NCBI RefSeq assembly: GCF_010882125.1
Contig: NZ_JAAGVZ010000002.1
Location: 186,001-250,000, forward strand
DNA: 64,000 nt
Direction of reading: 5' to 3'
DNA from: Peribacillus alkalitolerans
GTDB taxonomy: Bacteria; Bacillota; Bacilli; Bacillales; DSM-1321
Shown here: positions 56,035 to 64,000 of the stretch, piece after piece
Numbering within the stretch: position 1 is the first letter of the stretch
Layout of the letters: each line of letters opens with the position of its first letter
Position numbers and translations under genes: made by a program
Notes under the pieces: model-generated
What the model saw: only the letters and a program-made list of their open reading frames with translations
What the model was told of the DNA's origin: nothing
Databases searched by the model: none

Positions 56035-56219
56035 GGCGCTGTTAAACTTGCCTGTTGATTTCCGTTCCAGACGCTTGCTTTCCGGGGGGCGTTCGCCGAG
56101 CCTCCTCGTCGCTAGCGCTCCTGCGGGGTCTCGCCTGTAACGCTAATCCCCCAGGAGTCAAGCGTCTTCCACTCCAATCAACAAAGAGCTAAAAATCAAC
56201 AATGGACTTTAACACAGCC
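56035..56219. repeat. GC-rich MITE-like palindromic element
   Basis: About 185 bp. The ends are an imperfect inverted repeat (GGCGCTGTTAAACTT / GGCTGTGTTAAAGTC followed on each side by TGTTGATT). The inside is GC-rich with a second inverted pair, GACGCTTG near 56070 and CAAGCGTC near 56160. The TTCCGTTCCAG...TCCACTCCAATCAAC frame matches, from memory, a repeat dispersed in many Bacillus genomes. It has no gene. It lies between cbiO and the riboswitch of the next operon, where it could also act as a terminator. Confidence 0.75.
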
Positions 56220-56267
56220 AAAAAAATATGCATCAAAAAATACCCGATCACTTGTCACAGTTTCACC

Positions 56268-57122
56268 TTAAACGTGAATGCTAATTCCATTAAAACATGA
56301 TTCCATTATTTCAAACAACTCTGCTTTCGACCTCGGATACTTTTTATTGGATACATTCGTTCTTTGTAATCTTTCAAACACTTCCATAATCCATGGTGTT
56401 TGTAAATGGCTTTTTTCGAGAATTTCTTTTTTATTAAAAACCTCAACAGCTGTTCCTTGAGCTAACAAATGCCCATTGTTTAAGATGATCACCTCATCTG
56501 CCCACTCATAAGCTAAATCTACATTATGCGTTGATAATAATATCGTCCGATTTCGGTGATGAATGTCTTTCAATATATCCATCATTCTTATTGAATAGTA
56601 AGGATCGAGTCCAGCTGTCGGTTCATCTAACACCATTAATTCTGGATTCATAGCAACAATGCCAGCGATTGCTACCCTTTTTTTCTGTCCGATACTTAAA
56701 AAGTGAGGAGGTTTATCTTTAAGAGATTCCGTTTCTGTTAATGTCAGAACTTCATTTACTCGCCTCTCTATTTCCTCAGTAGGTAAATTCAAATTTTTAG
56801 GACCAAACTTAATATCGTCATATACACTAGAAGAAAAAAGTTGGGTTTCAGGATTTTGGAATACAATACCGACCTGCTGCCTTAATTGCTGAATCTCTTT
56901 TTGTTTATATGTCAACTTCTTTCCGTTATAAAAAATGTGACCACTTGTTGGCCTTAATATACCGTTCAAAAGAAGAAATAAGGTCGATTTCCCAGCACCA
57001 TTGTTCCCTATTAAGGCTATCTTCTTCCCTTTTTCAATTGTAAAATTAATTTCATTTAATGCCATCGTTCCATCTGCATATTGATAAGATACTTGTTCAA
57101 ACGTTACAATTGGTTCGCTCAC
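56268..57122 (-). CDS. cbiO: Cobalt ECF transporter ATPase CbiO
   Basis: A 284-residue ABC ATPase: Walker A IGNNGAGKSTL (about 37-47), Q-loop VFQNPETQLFSSSVYDDI, signature LSIGQKKRVAIAG, Walker B LMVLDEPTAGLDP and the H-loop LLSTHNVDLA. It drives cobalt import together with CbiMNQ. The GTG at 57122 has AAGGAAGT upstream. Last gene of cbiMNQO; no clear terminator follows before the MITE-like element. Confidence 0.95.
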   Translation of the reverse strand: MSEPIVTFEQVSYQYADGTMALNEINFTIEKGKKIALIGNNGAGKSTLFLLLNGILRPTSGHIFYNGKKLTYKQKEIQQLRQQVGIVFQNPETQLFSSSVYDDIKFGPKNLNLPTEEIERRVNEVLTLTETESLKDKPPHFLSIGQKKRVAIAGIVAMNPELMVLDEPTAGLDPYYSIRMMDILKDIHHRNRTILLSTHNVDLAYEWADEVIILNNGHLLAQGTAVEVFNKKEILEKSHLQTPWIMEVFERLQRTNVSNKKYPRSKAELFEIMESCFNGISIHV

Positions 57123-57155
57123 TCTGCTTACTTCCTTTTCAATGGTCTGTCATGG

Positions 57156-57932
57156 TTATGTCAAAATCAATATACTGAATTGTGTTACAAATGAAATAAA
57201 AATAATGATAAAATTCCCTCGATTATAGTCCATGGATAATTCCACGTCATACAAATGTTCATCTCCACCTCGACTATCAATTGCGATTTGAAGGTCTTTG
57301 GCTGAACGAATCGATTTAATAAAAAGACTTACGATAAGCTGTGCAACGCTTGAAATCCAACTTCTATAATTTTGATAGCCTAGCCTACTAGATTGCGCAA
57401 TATAAATTTGATACATATTTTCCAATAATACAAAGATAAATCTATACGTAATCCCGATTAGTTCTATAAAAACGGTGGGAAGTTTTGCTTTTTTTAATAC
57501 CCACATTAATTGATGAAGTGGTGTTGATAAAACAAGAAAATATAAACAGCTTACACTGGCTAAAATCGTTGTAGCCAAGTGGTATGATTGTTGAACACTA
57601 TAGGGGCTAATATAGATTTGCCATGAACCTATTTGAGCCATCCAAAGTATCTCTAAACCTTCTTGATTAATAGGTGCAATGGAAAATATGATTGCAAACA
57701 AGCTTGTCATTAAGAAAACAAAAGGGGCGAAAAGTAGTTTCAAATATGCTTTAAACGGTATTTTCGCCTTGAATAACACCCCGATACTCATTACAGTAAA
57801 GGTAAGACAAGCCACGATAACATTTTTTGAAACAATTGTAAAAAAGAGAAAGATCAGCGCAAAACTGACCTTCTCAATGGGATGAACATTTTTTAATCCA
57901 CTCGTATAAGCATAATCATCAATTTTAATCAT
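57156..57932 (-). CDS. cbiQ: Cobalt ECF transporter T component CbiQ
   Basis: A 258-residue membrane protein with about five helices. The coupling motifs are AQSSRLGYQ and the later DLQIAIDSRGGDE; the first of these carries the A-R-G-type pattern that contacts the ATPase. It starts 18 bp after cbiN. Confidence 0.93.
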   Translation of the reverse strand: MIKIDDYAYTSGLKNVHPIEKVSFALIFLFFTIVSKNVIVACLTFTVMSIGVLFKAKIPFKAYLKLLFAPFVFLMTSLFAIIFSIAPINQEGLEILWMAQIGSWQIYISPYSVQQSYHLATTILASVSCLYFLVLSTPLHQLMWVLKKAKLPTVFIELIGITYRFIFVLLENMYQIYIAQSSRLGYQNYRSWISSVAQLIVSLFIKSIRSAKDLQIAIDSRGGDEHLYDVELSMDYNRGNFIIIFISFVTQFSILILT

Positions 57933-57950
57933 AGGAATCCCTTCATTCCG

Positions 57951-58232
57951 CTATTGTTTGGATGAAGAATATTTTTTTCTAGCTTTTCCATATCCAATGA
58001 CATAGCCGATAATAATGGCTCCAAGAGCCGCTTGTAACGAGAATAGTAAACTTTCAATCTCTCCACTTGGTGGTTCCCATATCGCATTAAACCATGGCTC
58101 ATAGTCAGGTGCCACTTCGTTAATCGCTTCCTCAGCTTGCCCGTCAGCTCCACCAAATTCAGCATTTTTTACAAAAATTAAAGGAATAATTGCTAATAGA
58201 ATCACGAATAAAAATAATACTCCATTTCTCAT
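57951..58232 (-). CDS. cbiN: Cobalt transport protein CbiN
   Basis: A 93-residue protein with two membrane helices and an outside loop containing FGGADGQAEEAINEVAPDYEPW, the CbiN signature. It is essential for metal loading of CbiM. GGAGG precedes the ATG; the cbiM stop lies 1 bp upstream. Confidence 0.95.
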   Translation of the reverse strand: MRNGVLFLFVILLAIIPLIFVKNAEFGGADGQAEEAINEVAPDYEPWFNAIWEPPSGEIESLLFSLQAALGAIIIGYVIGYGKARKKYSSSKQ

Positions 58233-58233
58233 G

Positions 58234-58992
58234 TTAGCTTGCCTCCTTCATCGTAGGAAAATGATTTAATTCTGTCATATGATATTTTTGAAGTAAGTTC
58301 ATCACAATAACCGTAAGTAAGCCTTCACTAATCGCTAAAGGTACTTGTGTAAAACCAAAGATACTAGCAAACTTAACAAATGAAGCCACAAATCCACCGA
58401 CCTCAGCAGGGAAAGCTAAAGCTAATTGAACCGATGTCACTAAATATGTTCCTAAATCCCCTAACATTGCAGCTAGAAAGACTGAAACGGCGACGGATAA
58501 ATTTATTTTTCTTCCAAACTTGTATATTCCGTAAGAAAGTAAAGGTCCGACGACAGCCATCGAAAAGGCATTCGCGCCTAACGTAGTAATTCCTCCATGG
58601 GCTAACAATAGTGATTGAAATAAAAGGACTATTGTTCCTAAGACACTCATTGCCGTTGGACCAAATAAAATTGTCCCCAATCCTACACCCGTTGGATGCG
58701 AGCAACTACCTGTCACTGAAGGAATTTTCAACGCAGATAAAACGAATGCAAATGCACCAGACAGACCTAGCATTGATTTCAATTCAGGATTTTCTTTTAA
58801 TTTTTTCGTAATCGATCGTATTCCAATACCAACAAATGGAATGGTGATTACCCACCAAAAAACAGCCCAACCAAAAGGTAGAAATCCTTCCATAATATGC
58901 ATTGCATAGGCTGGACGATAAGAGTTCGTCCAAAAATAGCTAGTTAAACCTAACAGAACAACAAAGTAAACCCATAATGATCTTTTTTTCAC
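58234..58992 (-). CDS. cbiM: Cobalt ECF transporter substrate-binding component CbiM
   Basis: A 252-residue membrane protein with a leader. The mature N-terminus [10 protein letters not shown] (about 31-40) provides the Met/His ligands, and [20 protein letters not shown] and [19 protein letters not shown] are the conserved loops. The leading 30 residues look like a cleaved signal. GTG start at 58992 with GGAGG about 10 bp upstream. First gene after riboswitch 2. Confidence 0.95.
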   Translation of the reverse strand: MKKRSLWVYFVVLLGLTSYFWTNSYRPAYAMHIMEGFLPFGWAVFWWVITIPFVGIGIRSITKKLKENPELKSMLGLSGAFAFVLSALKIPSVTGSCSHPTGVGLGTILFGPTAMSVLGTIVLLFQSLLLAHGGITTLGANAFSMAVVGPLLSYGIYKFGRKINLSVAVSVFLAAMLGDLGTYLVTSVQLALAFPAEVGGFVASFVKFASIFGFTQVPLAISEGLLTVIVMNLLQKYHMTELNHFPTMKEAS

Positions 58993-59031
58993 TTTAAACT
59001 AACCTCCATGATATAAAATTGTGACCAAACT

Positions 59032-59067
59032 AAAAAGAGCATTTAAACCTGGTGGGTTTAAATGCTC
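59032..59067 (-). terminator. Riboswitch terminator before cbiM
   Basis: GAGCATTTAAACC / GGTTTAAATGCTC with a 5-nt loop and a TTTTT tail on the minus strand. Confidence 0.9.
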
Positions 59068-59160
59068 ACAAAAAACTATGGTATGTGCTTTAATCACAAA
59101 AGCATACATTCGTCTCTGTAAACACATCCCCCATAAGCCCGTAGGTCTCGTCGTTTTATC

Positions 59161-59331
59161 TAAACAGGCAGGTCTCCTGACTTAACATCGATGCTCCCTA
59201 CGTCTTCCCGCTTTAAAATAAAGCAGTGACATTGTGCAGATCGCTCCGAATTACAGTGGCGGGTACCGTGTCGGACTTTCACCGAACTTCCCTATTAAGC
59301 TATGCATTCTTACATGCATAACACCTGTTTA
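59161..59331 (-). ncRNA. Cobalamin riboswitch, cobalt transport operon
   Basis: On the minus strand: TAAACAGG / CCTGTTTA closing stem, GGGAAGTTCGGTGAAAGTCC, ACCCGCCACTGTAA, AATGTCACTG (B12 box variant), GCGGGAAG and AAGTCAGGAGACCTGCC. It controls cbiMNQO, so cobalt import stops when cobalamin is high. Confidence 0.95.
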
Positions 59332-59353
59332 AAATATGTATATAATTTTCTCT

Positions 59354-59382
59354 ATATTACAATAACAGATACTTGCTGTCTA
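59354..59382 (-). promoter_or_regulatory. Promoter of the cobalt transport operon
   Basis: -35 TAGACA (59382-59377), 17-bp spacer, -10 TAATAT (59359-59354) on the minus strand, about 22 bp ahead of the riboswitch. Confidence 0.5.
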
Positions 59383-59491
59383 TCATATTTTCTTATAACC
59401 CCTATGGATATTTACTGAATCTCGGTTTTATATATAAAAAACTGTGCACTCTCTTAGTTTGCTATGAAAGACGAATTTTTCTCTAAACCTC

Positions 59492-59632
59492 TCACTTTTC
59501 CAAAAGAAAACGAAACTTCGTCGTTGAATGGTATAGGTCATCTCGTTCTAAAATGATAGATGGAAAATCTGGGTGATTAATCGCATCTGGAAACCCTTGA
59601 GTTTTAAGGCAAACCCCTAAGTATAGACTGTT
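59492..59632 (-). pseudogene. 3' fragment of a second galM
   Basis: The minus strand encodes YLGVCLKTQGFPDAINHPDF then PSIILERDDLYHSTTKFRF and stops at 59492. This is almost the same as the C-terminus of the intact galM (60964-61100), with some substitutions. Upstream of about 59630 the similarity ends. A duplication followed by loss of the body would explain it. Confidence 0.85.
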
Positions 59633-59803
59633 TCCAGTTTCTGTTAATCTAACCTGCCGCCATATTATTCACCGTGATAAAACTAAGTGAGGTTTCTTTA
59701 TCCCTGTTAAAACATTGTGCAGTCTCTGAATTAATTCCATTTTACCTTTATTTGATTGATAATCAATCTGTACATCTATTAATTAAATAACAACAAGTGC
59801 CAG

Positions 59804-59840
59804 GCACCATCCAGAAAATTTGGAAGGTACCTGGCACTTG
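59804..59840 (-). terminator. Terminator-like hairpin after the LacI-type gene
   Basis: CAAGTGCCAGGCACC / GGTACCTGGCACTTG with a 7-nt loop. The T tract is interrupted (TTGTTGTTATTT on the minus strand). It belongs to the GGCACC hairpin family seen also at 1320. The interval 59633-59803 is otherwise without a recognisable gene. Confidence 0.65.
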
Positions 59841-59956
59841 TTATTGTGATTTTATGTGCGATGAGAGGTAGAAACCGTAAAAATTATATTACCGATTTTC
59901 ACTAATATTTGTTAATAACAACAAAGTTTACGAAAAGAGCCAAATGAAATCTTCAC

Positions 59957-62006
<2,050 letters not shown>

Positions 62007-62010
<4 letters not shown>

Positions 62011-63512
62011 CGGATTATCCCTACATTTGGAGTAGAAAATAATTGGATAAAGCGATGAAATCCAGCAAGGCCTACTTCATCACGTTTAAAAACACCCGCA
62101 TCTTCCAATCCTTTCAAAAACTTCTTCCCAACTTCTTCTCTCATAATCGATTCGATATTTGTTTCGTTAGCAACAGAGAAATACTGGCTTTTTAACTCTT
62201 GAGCCCAGTCTAAATGATACTCAGCAACGACTTTTGTTTTATTAAGAATGTACTCTCCTACTTCTTCAAGTTCATTCTTTAGTCGCGGAGGTAACACGGC
62301 CAGCCCCATAACTTCAATTAGACCAATGTTCTCCTTCTTAATATGGTGAACATCTTCGTGTGGATGAAAAATCCCAAGTGGATGCTCAGAATTCGTTCGA
62401 TTATTTCGAAGGACTAAATCTAATTCAAATAAGTGGCCATTTTTACGAGCTATCGGGGTAATCGTGTTATGAAGTGTCTCCCCTGTTTTCGCTATAATTC
62501 CTAATTCTTCATCACTGTAGTTTTTCCAAGCTGTAAAAATTCTTTCCGCTGCTTCAACTAGTATGCTCGATTGTTCCGATTGCAACCGAATAACAGACAT
62601 TGGCCATTTTAAAACTGAACCTTGAACATCTGGAAATTCTTGCAATTCAAATGTCCAGTCAGCATCCGCTCTAGCCATAGCAAATTCATAACGTCCACCC
62701 TGATAATGATCATGAGATAAAATCGAGCCCCCTACAATGGGCAAATCGGCATTAGATCCAACAAAATAATGTGGAAATTTCTCAACAAAGGTTAACAACC
62801 GTTCAAATGTCTTGCGGCTAATGATCATATTTGTATGTGTTTTCGATAGAACAATACAATGCTCGTTGTAGTACAGATAAGGAGAATATTGTAAGCACCA
62901 AGTTTCGTCTAATAAATTGACTCGAATCATTCGGTGATTGGAACGAGCTGGATGCCCGATTCTCCCTGCATAACCTTCATTTTCAATGCAGAGCAAGCAT
63001 TTCGGATATTCCATTTTCGGAGCTGCACGTTCTAATTCAATGCTTTTTGGATCTTTTTCTGGTTTAGACAAATTAATGGTAATATCTAATTCACCATATT
63101 CTGTCGACACCTTATACTCAACGTTCTTCTTGATTTGCCTCATCTGAATATAATTACTATATTTACTTAAATGATAAAAATAGTTTGTGGCTGATAGAGG
63201 ATCTTGTTTATATTTTTCATAAAAATACTGGTTTACAGATGATGGGCGCGGAATCAAGCAGTTCATGATTTTACTAGAGAATATCTCTTTTTCATCAGAT
63301 CGGTTCTCAATGATCCCTTTTTCACAGGCATAATCAACGATTAAATCGAGTAAGTCTGGAATCATTACTTGCCTTTCCCCAATTGATTCCTTAAATTCAT
63401 CTAACTTCAATAGGGAAAGAATTTGATTACGAGCATATATTTCATCATCCGGCTCAATTAATTGAGTCGTAATTGCTTGATCGATTAATTGTTGTACGTA
63501 TTGAAATATCAT
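62007..63512 (-). CDS. galT: UDP-glucose--hexose-1-phosphate uridylyltransferase (Firmicutes type)
   Basis: A 501-residue GalT of the longer type found in Firmicutes. ENEGYAGRIGHPARSNHRMI and PIVGGSILSHDHYQGGRYEF (catalytic region with the HDHYQ His) are the landmarks. It exchanges Gal-1-P with UDP-glucose. The ATG at 63512 has GAGGTG upstream, whereas the longer frame would overlap galE. Confidence 0.94.
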
Positions 63513-63522
63513 CTTTTCACCT

Positions 63523-64000
63523 CTATTTTTGATATCCATTCGGGTGATGCTGATGCCAGTTCCAAGCATCTCTAATAATTTGATCAATCGAAGTTTTCGA
63601 TGGTTTCCAGCCAAGTACATGTTTTACTTTTTCCGAAGAGGCAATGAGAGTACTTGGGTCACCAGATCGTCGTTCACCAGTTTTTACCGGAATATCAATA
63701 CCTGTTACCTGTTTTGCCGTCTCAACAATTTCTTGAACAGAAAACCCTTGACTACTACCAAGATTAAAAATGTTACTCTCCCCACCATTTTGCAGATAAC
63801 GAAGTGCTAAAAGGTGCGCTTCTATCAAGTCCTCTACATGAATATAATCCCTTACACAAGTACCATCTTTTGTATCATAATCATCACCAAATATCGTAAC
63901 AGCTTCCCTTTTTCCTAATGCCGCTTCTAAAACAACAGGAATAAGGTGTGTTTCTGGATGATGATCTTCACCTATTTGACCATCATTTCTAGCTCCAGCA
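63523..64000 (-). CDS. galE: UDP-glucose 4-epimerase, C-terminal part (cut by the window)
   Basis: The frame runs off the window end without a start codon that could be the true one. It reads AGARNDGQIGEDHHPETHLIP, FGDDYDTKDGTCVRDYIHVEDL and then the C-terminus with GSSQGFSVQEIV and ending in NGYQK. This is the substrate-binding half of GalE; the NAD-binding half and catalytic YxxxK lie beyond 64000. It is upstream of galT in one operon (10 bp gap). Confidence 0.93.
   Translation of the reverse strand, partial: AGARNDGQIGEDHHPETHLIPVVLEAALGKREAVTIFGDDYDTKDGTCVRDYIHVEDLIEAHLLALRYLQNGGESNIFNLGSSQGFSVQEIVETAKQVTGIDIPVKTGERRSGDPSTLIASSEKVKHVLGWKPSKTSIDQIIRDAWNWHQHHPNGYQK

Noticed and set aside
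57929-58165. 78-residue minus-strand frame
   Set aside because: It overlaps cbiN in another frame; cbiN has the right family signature and start site.

Overview
The window looks like chromosomal DNA of a low-GC Gram-positive bacterium of the Bacillaceae. Reasons: AT-rich intergenic DNA, strong GGAGG-type ribosome binding sites, many T-tailed hairpin terminators, families such as YwaF, MocR, GlsB/YeaQ and DinB, and an anaerobic-type cobalamin operon laid out like that of Bacillus (Priestia) megaterium. I see no rRNA, tRNA, CRISPR array, prophage or intact insertion sequence. Genus cannot be fixed by reading alone.

Layout. 1-14600: single genes and short pairs: a von Willebrand A protein divergent from an HTH-like protein, a VOC protein, copper ATPase CopA, a FetB-like permease, a hypothetical protein and lipoprotein pair, a SWIM/SNF2 helicase, a luciferase-like oxidoreductase, DinB, an RMD1/DUF155 protein and a frameshifted ctaG. 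15100-31500: an LVIVD-repeat secreted protein, a MocR regulator, an MFS transporter, a 1356-residue secreted subtilase ending in a dockerin domain, a relic of a second dockerin-tailed gene, a YceG-like pair, an FAD oxidoreductase, an SMP-30-like protein, YwaF and GlsB. Two related arrays of short phased repeats (18726-18972 and 25642-25885) and a third, unrelated 20-bp array (13496-13615) lie between genes.

32879-41350: a carbohydrate utilisation locus. It has a CUT1 ABC transporter (binding protein and two permeases, no ATPase), a truncated GntR regulator, and a 1476-residue secreted GH31 glycosidase with Fn3, F5/8C, dockerin and cohesin-like modules. The transporter and the glycosidase have near-identical promoters with the same palindrome over the -35 box, so one regulator probably controls both.

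41588-59331: cobalamin. A 14-gene operon (cbiH60-J-C-D-ET-L-F-G-A, sirC, cobA, nitroreductase cbiY, adenosyltransferase, then a micro-ORF, a methyltransferase and cbiX) makes adenosylated cobyrinic acid diamide from uroporphyrinogen III. The second operon, cbiMNQO, imports cobalt. Each has its own cobalamin riboswitch with a terminator just before the first gene. Late steps (cbiP, cbiB, cobU/S/T) are not in the window.

59492-64000: Leloir galactose genes galE (cut by the window edge), galT, galM and a LacI-type regulator, followed by a duplicated 3' fragment of galM.
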